A DNA stretch of 64,000 bases from Symmachiella macrocystis (lineage in GTDB: Bacteria > Planctomycetota > Planctomycetia > Planctomycetales > Planctomycetaceae): positions 2,887,490-2,951,489 of the forward strand of contig NZ_SJPP01000001.1 of the NCBI RefSeq assembly GCF_007860075.1. The letters are read 5' to 3'. Under the pieces are notes generated by a model. That model worked only from the letters and a program-made list of their open reading frames with translations, had not been told where the DNA came from and did not search any database. Made by a program: the position numbers and the translations under genes. Positions 1-8,926 of this stretch are shown here, piece after piece. Positions within the stretch are counted from its first letter, which is position 1. Every line of letters starts with the position of its first letter.

Positions 1-126
1 CCCCGCCTTTTTCTGCGGGCAAACCGCATGCACTTCCAACCCGACCATCCAGAGCGCCTGAAACGGCACCATCACCTCGTAGTCCTCAACGAAATCGCCG
101 ACGAGCATTAAAATTTGTTTCGCCAT
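1..126 (-). CDS. DJ-1/PfpI family protein (N-terminal 42 codons only)
   Basis: The minus strand from an ATG at 126 reads [18 protein letters not shown] and continues in frame to the window edge, so only the first 42 codons are seen. The hydrophobic first strand (QILMLVGDF), the acidic Glu-Asp-Tyr-Glu turn and the following helix ([10 protein letters not shown]) and strand (VHAVCP) match the start of the DJ-1/PfpI (ThiJ) glutamine-amidotransferase-like fold. In that family the early Glu lies next to the reactive Cys, which would be beyond the window. A GAGGA ribosome-binding site lies 7 bases before the ATG. The exact activity (glyoxalase/deglycase, protease or chaperone types are known) cannot be told from this part. 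Confidence 0.8.
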   Translation of the reverse strand, partial: MAKQILMLVGDFVEDYEVMVPFQALWMVGLEVHAVCPQKKAG

Positions 127-262
127 GATGTAGTCCTCAACAGTTCTCTGAAAATGTGTTCCGGCAGAGCGACGGTTCCGGGCAGCCGCGCTATGTTAGA
201 ACGACAGTCGGTCATTCCGCAACTCTTGGGCTGTCCCTGTTGCCAACCGGCGCAGCCAGCAA

Positions 263-290
263 TGTAGGGTGAGTCGTGACGCACCTTTCT
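263..290. repeat. Palindromic repeat, GTGCGTC/GACGCAC family
   Basis: The copy starts TGTAGGGTGAGTCGTGACGC and continues with ACCTTTCT. It matches copies at 2908-2937, 15463-15493 and 34076-34100, in either orientation. The core folds as a hairpin. All copies are between genes. Confidence 0.7.
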
Positions 291-317
291 GCATAGGACG
301 AGAGAACTTCGCAAGAT

Positions 318-487
318 AAAACCTCGCGCAGAGACGCCGAGGCGCAAAGAAGCAAAGAGAAGCGAGGGTTGCAATCCCGAATTAGCGAAAACCTGAAAAC
401 GCAAGACTCCGGCAGCGAGTCACGCACAGGTCCATCCGTCTCGCACAACACTCTTTACGCCTTCGCGACTCCGTGCGAGGCTTTTTA
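318..487. repeat. Small inverted-repeat (MITE-like) element, imperfect
   Basis: The left end reads AAAACCTCGCGCAGAGACGC and is followed by CGAGGCGCAAAGA. The reverse complement of the right end reads AAGCCTCGCACGGAGTCGCG followed by AAGGCGTAAAGA. The two ends are therefore related inverted repeats of about 35 bases around a 100-base core. The ends resemble the perfect 31-base arms at 36446-36640. There is no coding capacity, and no transposase is nearby. Confidence 0.55.
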
Positions 488-560
488 GGTATTGCAGGGT
501 GCGACTATATTGTCGCGCGAAGTTGCATGGCATCGAGAAGCCGCGCAACGAACGGACGTT

Positions 561-2708
561 CTACGGCGTCAAATCCATATCGGCGATGAAGTAGCTCTTC
601 AAATCCTTAAATACGCCGGCAGCGCGGTGTTGGAAGACGTCCTTTTTGCGGATCCAGCCCACGGGACTGATTGTGACCAGGATCTCCACCCGTTTGGCCC
701 GTGCTCGTGCTTTGCCGGGCTCGGGGACTTCTTCCTTGCCGATGACGACTTCGATCGTCACCGGTCGTCGGCCGTCATGGTTCCCCCATCCTGGAATGAC
801 GCCGCGATTGCCGAGACGCATGACAACGCGTTCGGGTGTGACTTCCATAATTTTCGATTGATAATCGTCGACAAAGCCCGCCAGTTTATAGACCAGCATG
901 TCCGACGCGATCACTGCATGGAAAGTACCTTTGTACATAAATGCCTCCGCCTCTTTGGCCTCTTTTTGGGCGTTCTCGACTTGACACTTGATGTCCAACT
1001 CTTTGTTTGCGTACGCCCGCGTCGTATTGCGGCCGGCCCCTTTGGCTTCGTACAGCGCCTTGTCCGCGCGGCTGAGAAGATCGGTGACGGTATCGCCTGG
1101 TTCGTTCACCGCAATACCCAACGATGCGGTCAGTTTGCGACCTTTCAGATCGGCGATCTTGAGTTTACTCACGGCGATGCGGAGTCGCTCGGCCCGCTTG
1201 TAACCTTGGTCGAGGTCCGTTGCGGGACAAATGACAACAAATTCCTCGCCGCCGTAGCGCGCCACCAATTCGCCGGAATAGGTTTCATTCTGTAAGAGTT
1301 TGGCGAATTCCACTAACACGTCGTCTCCGACCGTATGGCCGAAATCATCGTTGATGCTCTTGAAGTGATCGGCATCAATAAAAATGACGCAGAACGTCTC
1401 GGCTGTCTGGCTATTTGTCGCCTCGGCCAATGTCTGTTCGAGTTGCCGTTCCATCTCGCCGCGATTAGCCGTTTGCGTCAGCGAGTCGCGACTGGCTGCT
1501 TCTTTGAGTTCGCGATACTGCTTGGTTTTGCCCCCTTGCCGGGAGGTATTGCGGAAGATCTCCGCGACGCCCTTCAGGACACCATCGCTGTCGATCAACG
1601 GTACGGTCTGGACTTCGACTTCAACCAGTTCGCCACTGCGATGCCGCACTGGCAGCGTGGTTGTGACCGGCTTTCGTTCGGCCAATGCTTGGAAGAGCGG
1701 ACATTTCTTGTCGGCAAGCGGTTTGCCTTTGTCGTTGCAGTAGCCCAAGGTCTTGTTCGACCAGACGTTGTTCAACATATGGTGTGGGCGATGCCCCAGC
1801 AGATCTTCGGCGCGGCGGTTCCAAACGACGAAACGTTGATCGGAATTCATTAAATAGAATCCGTCGTACAGATTCTCCAATAAGTGCAGATAAGCAAAAA
1901 TATGGCACAGCGCGCCAGCATTTTCGGAGTCGCCGCGAAATTCACGGTCCGAGACTTCAGAGGGCAGCAAACCCTTGCTGTTCAGATGCATTCCCGTCGG
2001 CACCCGGCCATCTTCCACCCAGCGCGACAACGAACAAATGATATTTCCGTCGAATTGTGTTCCTGCGCCGAGCATCAAGATCTGCATGATCTCATCGTGC
2101 GGCTTGGCTTTGCGGTACACCTGTTCGGTCGCCAAGGAATCGTAGGCGTCGGCCACCGCTAAAATCCGTGCGCCCATGTGGACGTCACTGCCCACACGTT
2201 GGGAATCATAACCAACACGGTCGTAGTGTTCGTGGCATTGGCTGACGATTTCTAGGACTTCAGGATCAACGTGGTAGGCCTGCAGCACGTCGTTGGCAAT
2301 GTAATAATGCAGCGACATGAGTTCCGCTTCTTCGGGACTCAAGGAGCTTGGCTTAAACAGGATGCTGTCCGGAACGCCGATTTTGCCGATGTCATGCAGC
2401 AGAGCGGCCACTTCCAGGATCTTCAGTTCCCGGTCTTCCCAGCCAATTTGCGATGCCATACCCAATGACAACATCGCCACCCGCCGCGCATGTTCGACAG
2501 TCGCCACGTCGCGATAATGGAGCGCCGAAAGCAAGCTGGTCAACGCCGGCCGCGCAATCACGTCGCCGGTATCGTCATCAGTCGTGCGGGGATGCGCTAC
2601 GCAATTGTCGGACAACGTCAACAAACCCAACAAGACTTGCGAGGAGTCGGTGAGATACTGTTGGCTGTTCGAGTTGGAGGGGGCCGGTACTTCAGTGACA
2701 TTTGTCAT
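561..2708 (-). CDS. HD-GYP-like / PAS / GGDEF signalling protein
   Basis: This is a 715-residue cytoplasmic protein likely to control cyclic-di-GMP. An HD-type phosphohydrolase domain spans about residues 60-240, with the HD pair at 105-106 in LLHDIGKIGVPDS. The usual HHExxDGxGYP segment appears as CHEHYDRVGYD near 158-168, so the GYP motif is altered. A PAS-like sensor region follows (about 275-400), then a GGDEF diguanylate cyclase domain (about 405-565) with an intact GGEEF at 486-490 and FIDADHFKSIND upstream. No RxxD inhibitory site is seen just before GGEEF. About 140 residues of unassigned C-terminal domain end the protein. There is no signal peptide or membrane helix. The family is sure. 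Net activity (cyclase, hydrolase or both) is not. Confidence 0.93.
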   Translation of the reverse strand: MTNVTEVPAPSNSNSQQYLTDSSQVLLGLLTLSDNCVAHPRTTDDDTGDVIARPALTSLLSALHYRDVATVEHARRVAMLSLGMASQIGWEDRELKILEVAALLHDIGKIGVPDSILFKPSSLSPEEAELMSLHYYIANDVLQAYHVDPEVLEIVSQCHEHYDRVGYDSQRVGSDVHMGARILAVADAYDSLATEQVYRKAKPHDEIMQILMLGAGTQFDGNIICSLSRWVEDGRVPTGMHLNSKGLLPSEVSDREFRGDSENAGALCHIFAYLHLLENLYDGFYLMNSDQRFVVWNRRAEDLLGHRPHHMLNNVWSNKTLGYCNDKGKPLADKKCPLFQALAERKPVTTTLPVRHRSGELVEVEVQTVPLIDSDGVLKGVAEIFRNTSRQGGKTKQYRELKEAASRDSLTQTANRGEMERQLEQTLAEATNSQTAETFCVIFIDADHFKSINDDFGHTVGDDVLVEFAKLLQNETYSGELVARYGGEEFVVICPATDLDQGYKRAERLRIAVSKLKIADLKGRKLTASLGIAVNEPGDTVTDLLSRADKALYEAKGAGRNTTRAYANKELDIKCQVENAQKEAKEAEAFMYKGTFHAVIASDMLVYKLAGFVDDYQSKIMEVTPERVVMRLGNRGVIPGWGNHDGRRPVTIEVVIGKEEVPEPGKARARAKRVEILVTISPVGWIRKKDVFQHRAAGVFKDLKSYFIADMDLTP

Positions 2709-3072
2709 GGGGGGAATTCTCCGAGGTCATCTTGGCACCGCGCACGGTCCGCAATCGCCAGAAAAGACTATCTCACGGATAGGCGGAGTCAAACACATCT
2801 CCGCAACTTCCGTCCCCACAACCAATTAAGATCCGCCGCAGACAACAATCTCTCGCCAACGGGACGCGATTATTTCGATTATACCAATAAGGCTGGCCTA
2901 CTCATTCTTGTAGGGTGCGTCGCGACGCACCTTTCTAAATAGTACGGGAAATTAACCTTTTTAAGAAAACCTCGCACAGAGCGACGGTCTCCTTTTACTC
3001 GCGGCTCAGCAGGAGCTTCGCCCTCTCGGTTCGCTGGTTTGTATTTGCGATGCAGGTTTTGAAACGCGATGT
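2709..3072. other. Intergenic region with repeats, no gene
   Basis: This is upstream of the HD-GYP/GGDEF gene and downstream of the MlrC-like gene. It holds a hairpin repeat at 2908-2937 and, at 2963-2998, a single arm (AAGAAAACCTCGCACAGAGC) that resembles one end of the 318-487 element. No gene was recognised. Confidence 0.6.
2908..2937. repeat. Palindromic repeat, GTGCGTC/GACGCAC family
   Basis: The core is GGTGCGTCGCGACGCACC, a perfect 18-base palindrome, preceded by TTGTAG and followed by TTTCTA. It is the most symmetrical copy of the family in this window. Confidence 0.75.
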
Positions 3073-4536
3073 TTATCGCTCGAAGGGAAACAGTGGGTGG
3101 CGGCGGTTTTTGAAATCGAGCCGCTGCATGTCGGCCGTCGTTACCCCCAGTGTGTTCACGCGCAACAACGTCGGGCAAACCGGAGCATAGGCGGCTGTCG
3201 GTGCGTGGACTCCTTTTGCCACCAGAATCTTGTACTCTGCCGGTTGAATAGCGCAACTTGTTAATTGCGCCAAACTAAACGGCACCATCCGCCGTGTGGT
3301 TAACATCACTGTTGGACCCACTGCGGTTCGTACGACAGCGGTCCGGCCCATATCGTAATGTGTCCGTCCTCCATGTCGCGGTTGGTCCTCGCGAAATTTG
3401 CCTTCATGCAGGCTGACGACCGTAGCGGTCGTTTGGTAGGGGGCGCCGTGGCGATCATCCGTTTTGCCACCGATGTTCAATTCCACCGTGCTTCCCGGTC
3501 CGGCTGCGTCGGCGAGCTGCACTGACTCGGGGTCGTAAATGCAAACAAACGCCTCCTCCACACCCGCCTCACAAAGCGCGTGTAATAAAAACGTGCTATC
3601 GCCCGGCGAACCGCCCCCGACATTGTCTCCCATGTCCAATAGGCAGGCCGGCGCAGTCGCGGCGAGTGCGCGGGGCACGGCTTCGTCGATTTCCACCATT
3701 TGCGGCAAAAAATCGTCGCGATGCTGGATGAGATAGTCGCCCAATTCATCAACGGTCCGTTGCGCCAACGCCCGGTCGCCATCGGTAATGACAAGAAACG
3801 CCGATCCCATCTCCGCAACATCGGCGTAGGGAAATCCTAAGAGGAGGCTATTTGCAATCACACCCTCGCGTGTTAACAATTCATCCGCGAAAGCGTACAT
3901 CTCCCGGCAGGGAGAGTCGGATGTCAATTGTCGTTCGATGTTGATCGATACCGCTGGCAGCGCGGCCGCTTGCACGGGGCGAATCTCGCCGCGCAATGTA
4001 CGAATCATCAATTCCCCCGCTTGCTGTCCCCGCTGACGTTGATCGAGATGAGGATTCGTCCGGTAGGCTATCAAGGCATCACAAGCGTCGGCCATCTGTT
4101 GCGATAGATTGGCGTGCAGGTCCAATGTTCCAATAATCGGCACATCGGCGCTGACGTGTACACGCAATTGCGACAACCAATGCCCATCGAAATCGGCAAA
4201 CGGCTCGCTGACCGCCGCTCCGTGTGGCGCAACAAGCAGACCGTCCAATTCTCCAGCGGCATCTACGGCCTCCTTGAGTTGTCTGCACAAAAACTCCACC
4301 GCCGCGCTGGTGATTGTTCCACTGGGTAATGCCCAAGCAAAGAAGAGCGGCACCGCTTGGATGTCACTCTCATCGAGCGCCGCGAAGAACCCGCCTAGTT
4401 CATGGTGCGAATCGGCATACTCCTCGCGGATGGCATCACCGCTCAGCAAGGCACCGTTGCAAAAATGCTCCTCCGTGGTGGGGACCGGCAAAAATGTATT
4501 CGACTCATGCTGAATCCCCAATATCCCAACCCGCAT
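3073..4536 (-). CDS. M81 family (MlrC-like) metallopeptidase
   Basis: This is a 487-residue protein of the MlrC/M81 family, named for the microcystinase-pathway protein MlrC, a probable zinc enzyme acting on small peptides or amides. The start MRVGILGIQHESNTF, the DLHANL motif and DMGDNVGGGSPGD are typical of the family and include its Asp/His metal ligands. An ATG at 4536 with a GGAG/GGGG purine stretch upstream is preferred over the TTG one codon earlier. No signal peptide is seen. It follows the RraA-like gene on the same strand after a gap of about 110 bases, so the two may be co-transcribed and serve one catabolic route. The substrate cannot be inferred. Confidence 0.9.
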   Translation of the reverse strand: MRVGILGIQHESNTFLPVPTTEEHFCNGALLSGDAIREEYADSHHELGGFFAALDESDIQAVPLFFAWALPSGTITSAAVEFLCRQLKEAVDAAGELDGLLVAPHGAAVSEPFADFDGHWLSQLRVHVSADVPIIGTLDLHANLSQQMADACDALIAYRTNPHLDQRQRGQQAGELMIRTLRGEIRPVQAAALPAVSINIERQLTSDSPCREMYAFADELLTREGVIANSLLLGFPYADVAEMGSAFLVITDGDRALAQRTVDELGDYLIQHRDDFLPQMVEIDEAVPRALAATAPACLLDMGDNVGGGSPGDSTFLLHALCEAGVEEAFVCIYDPESVQLADAAGPGSTVELNIGGKTDDRHGAPYQTTATVVSLHEGKFREDQPRHGGRTHYDMGRTAVVRTAVGPTVMLTTRRMVPFSLAQLTSCAIQPAEYKILVAKGVHAPTAAYAPVCPTLLRVNTLGVTTADMQRLDFKNRRHPLFPFER

Positions 4537-4646
4537 CAATCCCCACTCCCTCGTAAAAGTCTAGACGCCGTAAATGGTCAAAGTCTTATTAGCCACAGAT
4601 CAAACTTTTTTCTCTGTGTACATCCGTGGTGAATTGAACGCCCCGC

Positions 4647-5384
4647 TCAAAGCACGCCATACTTGGCATAAGCATCGACCGCTTTCATACCGTTTTTGAT
4701 CGCGTCGCGTGTGATGTTTTCGGCATGCACTTTATTCCATGCTGCCTGGATGGCTTCCTGTTCCACGGCTTGGGGTACGACGACTACGCCGTCTTCGTCG
4801 GCGAAGATTAAATCGCCGGGGCAGATCGTCACGCGGTCGATTTGTACCGGCACGTCGATGTCGATCACACGTTGACGGTGCATGCTGTCGTAGACGCAAG
4901 TTCCGCGGGCAAACACGGGGAATTGCATCGCTCGCATTTTTACAACATCGCGGACGGCACCGTCGATGATTGCTCCCACGCATCCGCTGTTGCTTGCCGC
5001 GGTCGATAACAATTCGCCCCACACCCCGGACCGCCACGACCCACCGGCGGCTGCGACGAAGACGTCGTGCGGTTGGCAACTGTCGACCGCCTGCAATTCC
5101 AATTCGTACGGCTGCGGATCTTCATGTGCCATATCCGCCCACAACGTCGTTTTGGCGCGGCCAACGAGCGTGGTGTCGACCGTGATGGGAGGCAAGGGAA
5201 CGCGCGGCGATTGATTGGAATATCCCAGTCCATCCAATGCGTCGCTAACGACCGCGCTGTAAAGTTGTTCCCGCATCTGCGGGAGTGTGATTGTTGCCGG
5301 ATCTTCAACGGCCATGGTCAGTGCCTTCTGTAGAATTCGTAATGCGTCGCACGTGATTGTGAAGTCGGTTCGAGTATCTGACAT
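4647..5384 (-). CDS. RraA/HMG-aldolase family protein
   Basis: The 245-residue product starts MSDTRTDFTITCDALRIL. The ATG at 5384 is chosen because the longer frame adds residues unlike the family. RraA-like proteins include 4-hydroxy-4-methyl-2-oxoglutarate aldolases and oxaloacetate decarboxylases, and a regulator of RNase E. The segments GGSWRSGVWGELLSTAA, GCVGAIIDGAVRD and DLIFADEDGVVVVP are the typical metal/pyruvate-binding and GD-rich motifs. At 245 residues it is longer than stand-alone RraA (about 160), which fits the enzymatic branch. The divergent 2-hydroxyacid dehydrogenase and the downstream MlrC-like gene suggest a small-acid catabolic cluster. This is inference. Confidence 0.88.
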   Translation of the reverse strand: MSDTRTDFTITCDALRILQKALTMAVEDPATITLPQMREQLYSAVVSDALDGLGYSNQSPRVPLPPITVDTTLVGRAKTTLWADMAHEDPQPYELELQAVDSCQPHDVFVAAAGGSWRSGVWGELLSTAASNSGCVGAIIDGAVRDVVKMRAMQFPVFARGTCVYDSMHRQRVIDIDVPVQIDRVTICPGDLIFADEDGVVVVPQAVEQEAIQAAWNKVHAENITRDAIKNGMKAVDAYAKYGVL

Positions 5385-5504
5385 ATTCCCGTCGACAGCT
5401 GCAACACGCAACGCCTGTTGACGACTTCGCTGCCTGTTTTGTTAAATTGTGGACTGGCCGGAAGCGCGCCCCAACCACTGCCAATTTTCACACGAGTCAC
5501 CACC

Positions 5505-6476
5505 ATGTCGAAATTTAAAGTCTTGTTAACTGACCGGCCTTGGTCGGATTGGGAAATTGAACGAAAAATTCTCACTGCCTCCGATGCCGAAATCATCGAA
5601 GCCCCGGACGGAGATGAAGCTACGCTGGTCGATTTGGCCCAGGATTGTGACGCCATTGGTACCTGTTGGTCGCAGGTCACCGAAGCTGTGATCAAAGCGG
5701 CACCACGTTGCCGGGCAATTGCGCGATTCGGAATCGGCTTGGACAACATTGCTGTCGACACGGCGACGCAATTAAAAATTCCAGTCACCTATGTGCCCGA
5801 CTACTGCGTCAGCGAGGTCGCCGACCATACGCTGGCGTTGATATTGGCCTGTGCCCGGAACGTGGCCTTTTTTCACGCGCGGACCAAGTCGGGGGAATAC
5901 GACCTGGGGGCCGCCTCGATCATGCGACGTCTCAGTGAATGCGTGCTCGGTTTGGTCGGTTTGGGCCGCATCGGAAGCGAAGTCGCAGCACGGGCCCGTT
6001 CCTTCGGGATGCAGACGCTCGCATATACCCCTTCGGGCAATCCGCGCAACAGTGGTTGCGAGATGGTTGGTTTTGACGAATTGTTGGATCGTAGTGATTT
6101 TCTATCATTGCATTGCCCATTGACTCCACAGTCGCGGGGAATGTTCGGGCTGCCGCAATTCCAGCGGATGCAGCCATCCGCCTATTTGGTCAATACCTCG
6201 CGAGGTGGGGTGATCGTTACGGATGATTTGTGGTACGCATTAAAGAACAATGAAATCGCCGGCGCAGCACTGGATGTTTTCGACCCCGAACCTCCTGATT
6301 TGTCACAACCGTTGTATCTAGACCCACGGGTGATCGTCACACCGCATGCGGCGTTCGTCTCGCAGCAATCTTTGGCGGAATTACGCATCCGCGTCGCGCG
6401 TCAAATCGCCGACATGTTGCATGCCCGCCAACCGGAACATCTGGTCAATCCGCAGATTTGGCCGAATCCCAACTGA
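5505..6476 (+). CDS. D-2-hydroxyacid dehydrogenase (C-terminal-binding-protein type)
   Basis: This is a 323-residue NAD(P)-dependent dehydrogenase of the D-isomer-specific 2-hydroxyacid family. The start MSKFKVLLTDRPWSDWEI at 5505 fits the family, and the longer frame from 5418 adds an unlikely leader. The Rossmann motif GLVGLGRIGSEVA, the catalytic Arg in NTSRGGVIV, the Glu in DVFDPEPPD and the His in VTPHAAFVS are all present. It reads divergently from the RraA-like gene with about 120 bases between the starts, so a shared control region is likely. Phosphoglycerate, hydroxypyruvate and other 2-ketoacids are possible substrates. The sequence does not decide. Confidence 0.92.
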   Translation: MSKFKVLLTDRPWSDWEIERKILTASDAEIIEAPDGDEATLVDLAQDCDAIGTCWSQVTEAVIKAAPRCRAIARFGIGLDNIAVDTATQLKIPVTYVPDYCVSEVADHTLALILACARNVAFFHARTKSGEYDLGAASIMRRLSECVLGLVGLGRIGSEVAARARSFGMQTLAYTPSGNPRNSGCEMVGFDELLDRSDFLSLHCPLTPQSRGMFGLPQFQRMQPSAYLVNTSRGGVIVTDDLWYALKNNEIAGAALDVFDPEPPDLSQPLYLDPRVIVTPHAAFVSQQSLAELRIRVARQIADMLHARQPEHLVNPQIWPNPN

Positions 6477-6656
6477 TTGATCGCCGCCTCAGGGGCCATG
6501 ATGCTCGTCTTCAACGAGGACAATTTGACGCTACAAGATGTGTGACCTATATCTTTTGTAGCCTGTGACCTCTGTCGAAGTGCTGTTTTGGAAACGGCAT
6601 TTCTTCTGTCACAAATCACAGGTGTGGCACGACACCCCTCGGAGATTGCCTCAACG

Positions 6657-7757
6657 ATGTCCTCAAATACAGACAACAACGCCGACCTGGAAGGCATTGA
6701 TTTCGATTCTTTGCCTGCACCTGAAGAAACCCTGGAGAATGGCGCCTCTATGACTGAACCAGGGCAAGGTCCGCAACAACAAATCGAACTCTTGGAGTCG
6801 CAACTTCAAGAGAAGGAAGATTTGGTCTTTGCACTCACCGAGCGTCTGGAACAAGCGGCCGAACAGTTAGATCGTTACCGCAGAGCCGGCGCCAGGCAGA
6901 GCCGCTCCGGTGGCGGAATGCCTAAAGAAATCGTCGAGGAGCAAAAGTCGCTCTTTGACGAAATGCGGCAAATGATCGCCCAATGGGAGGCAACCCAACC
7001 AGGTGTCACCTTGGGGCGAATTGAACTGCAGGTAACCGAACTGCGCGATCTGGTTGCCGGGAACGTCCTGGGTGATGGAAATGGCGGCGGTGGAATCGGC
7101 AGCGCGTTGTCAGCGCTTACCAAATCCGAACCCGCTCCTGCCGCTGAGGAGCCCCAAGAAGCAGCAGCAGCTCCTTCCAACGACTTCAAACCGGGCAGCT
7201 GGGAAGCGCAACGCGCCGCTTTAATGGCGGGCGAACCGGTTCCGGAGTCCAAACCCGAACCCGTCGCTGAAGTGGAAGTACCCGCCACCGAAACAGACGA
7301 CGTGGTTGAGGAAGCCGCTGAGGATCTCACCAATACGCCGACACCTATCGATCTCCACAGTGCCGACATCGAACAATTGCGGCAAGCTGTTCAGGAACGC
7401 GATCGGATTATTGCCTCGCTCAAACAGCAGATCGAGGAACAAGAAGGCTCGGGCGAAGTCGTCAAGTTTGACACGATGGATAGCATGCCGGACGAATTTC
7501 GTGAGAAACTGGATGCTCTTGAAGAAGAGTGGAAGGACAAAATTCGCGAAACCGAAGTCGAGCTTTCGTTGGAACGCGCCAAAATTGCCCGCGAAAAAGC
7601 GGAATTGCAGCAGCAACAACACCAAATGCAAAAGCATCGCGAAAAAATGGGCGTCACTGGCCAGCCGGGGCCGGCCAATAGTGGCTCGCAATCTGGCGAA
7701 GATGCCAACAGCGGGCGCTGGCTTCGTTTCCTCAAACGGGGCAACGACGACGAGTAA
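6657..7757 (+). CDS. Coiled-coil protein of unknown function
   Basis: The 366-residue product starts MSSNTDNNADLEG at 6657. I do not recognise a family. Residues about 30-80 (QQQIELLESQLQEKEDLVF) and about 240-340 are strongly heptad-like and rich in Glu, Lys and Gln. Between them is an Ala/Pro/Glu-rich linker (about 135-230). There is no signal peptide or membrane segment, so it is probably cytoplasmic. The C-terminus ends in a basic patch (RWLRFLKRG). A structural or scaffold role is possible but not shown. Confidence 0.75.
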   Translation: MSSNTDNNADLEGIDFDSLPAPEETLENGASMTEPGQGPQQQIELLESQLQEKEDLVFALTERLEQAAEQLDRYRRAGARQSRSGGGMPKEIVEEQKSLFDEMRQMIAQWEATQPGVTLGRIELQVTELRDLVAGNVLGDGNGGGGIGSALSALTKSEPAPAAEEPQEAAAAPSNDFKPGSWEAQRAALMAGEPVPESKPEPVAEVEVPATETDDVVEEAAEDLTNTPTPIDLHSADIEQLRQAVQERDRIIASLKQQIEEQEGSGEVVKFDTMDSMPDEFREKLDALEEEWKDKIRETEVELSLERAKIAREKAELQQQQHQMQKHREKMGVTGQPGPANSGSQSGEDANSGRWLRFLKRGNDDE

Positions 7758-7816
7758 GCAGAAATTCATGCGGACAACTGCAGATCAATGCCGCAACCCT
7801 TTGCTCGCATGATGAG

Positions 7817-8926
7817 TCAGCGGAGGCGCGATTCTTTCTCCATACCCGCATAGGGAAGCGGCACGCGGAGATCATCGGATTCCGGAACCGCCGTCAATTG
7901 CGAGATCGTTTGTTTGGTCTGCGGAATTGATTCACCGCCGGGTAGATGCACGACCATCTGCATCACTTGTTCGATGCGGCTATTCTGCGGCAATCCCGTG
8001 TGACGGTCAATCGAACAACGACCCGAAATCCGGCCGCCGACAATTTGTAGTTGCACAGACCCGAGTTCCTGCGCCGCCTGCGGCGTCACGGTTCCCCCGA
8101 CTGCCAATTCCACCATCGAGTCCTGCACCTCTTCGATGGTATACGTCAATTGCAGGTTCACCGGCAGCGGTTGGTGAATCTTTCGTTCTTGTTGCCAAGT
8201 CTTGCCGCGCACAATCGTGTCCAGCGGCAATAGGCCCATGCCGTCGTCAATAAAATTCGCCAGATAGTCTTCCTCGGTCATCCCGGCCAGTGATTTCCAA
8301 ACAAAGGTTCGCTGTTCAGGCGACGCATTTTGCAGGCAGGATTGCAAGAAGTCTTGAAACCCAACGAGATTCCGTAATCGATTATGTTTGTCCAGCCAAA
8401 ATGAAAAACCGTGGCCTGGCAATCCTTGATAAGCTTCGGCTTGAGGCGGCACGGGACCGTGGGGTTGGTCCGAGTCGTAATTGATTTCTTGTCCCGGAAT
8501 ATCTTGCACCAATTTGACATTTTGATACCGCACGTTGAACAGCGTGTCTCCGGTCTTTTGTTGCGAACTGGCGACCAGCAACTCATCGTTGCCGACCGTA
8601 TCCTCGACTTCCAAGGTCAAGCCAATCGTCAACCGCGAACTGCCGCTGGTTGCACCCACGGCTTGATCTTGTGTGATGCGTTGCTCCACGGTCTTTAAGT
8701 ACGCATAGCGGTTGCCAATCCGCAGACTGCTTTCACCCGGCGCAACCACCGCTGCGGGTGGCTCGACGTCATCAAGAAACGAAGCAGGCAGCGCGGCTGT
8801 CTGTTCAGATTCGGCCTCTGTCTTGTCGTCGCTGTCAGCCGACTTGCCAAACCAACCGGAACTCGTAACCAAAAGCGCTATACCCAGGCATAAGGTGGCG
8901 ATTGGCAGGATTCGTGATTTTAACAT
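7817..8926 (-). CDS. Exported protein of unknown function (DUF6263-like)
   Basis: The 369-residue product starts MLKSRILPIATLCLGIAL with a basic N-terminus and one hydrophobic helix (about 6-24), probably a signal peptide or anchor. An acidic linker follows (SADSDDKTEAESE). The rest is a beta-rich region beginning SLRIGNRYAYLKTVEQRITQ and ending with SIPQTKQTISQLTAVPESD. It resembles the DUF6263 type of secreted protein, seen from general pattern only. An earlier in-frame start at 9016 was not used because it would bury the signal sequence. Confidence 0.75.
   Translation of the reverse strand: MLKSRILPIATLCLGIALLVTSSGWFGKSADSDDKTEAESEQTAALPASFLDDVEPPAAVVAPGESSLRIGNRYAYLKTVEQRITQDQAVGATSGSSRLTIGLTLEVEDTVGNDELLVASSQQKTGDTLFNVRYQNVKLVQDIPGQEINYDSDQPHGPVPPQAEAYQGLPGHGFSFWLDKHNRLRNLVGFQDFLQSCLQNASPEQRTFVWKSLAGMTEEDYLANFIDDGMGLLPLDTIVRGKTWQQERKIHQPLPVNLQLTYTIEEVQDSMVELAVGGTVTPQAAQELGSVQLQIVGGRISGRCSIDRHTGLPQNSRIEQVMQMVVHLPGGESIPQTKQTISQLTAVPESDDLRVPLPYAGMEKESRLR

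Larger units (their letters stand above)
127..560. other. Intergenic region with repeats, no gene
   Basis: This lies between the divergently placed start of the DJ-1/PfpI gene and the 3' end of the HD-GYP/GGDEF gene. No open reading frame here has a family resemblance. It holds one copy of the GGTGCGTC/GACGCACC palindrome family and an inverted-repeat element, both listed separately. Confidence 0.6.

Noticed and set aside
492-1295. 267-residue open frame opposite the HD-GYP/GGDEF gene
   Set aside because: It is the antisense shadow of a clear signalling protein; its sequence has no family features and many odd Cys, Phe and His runs.
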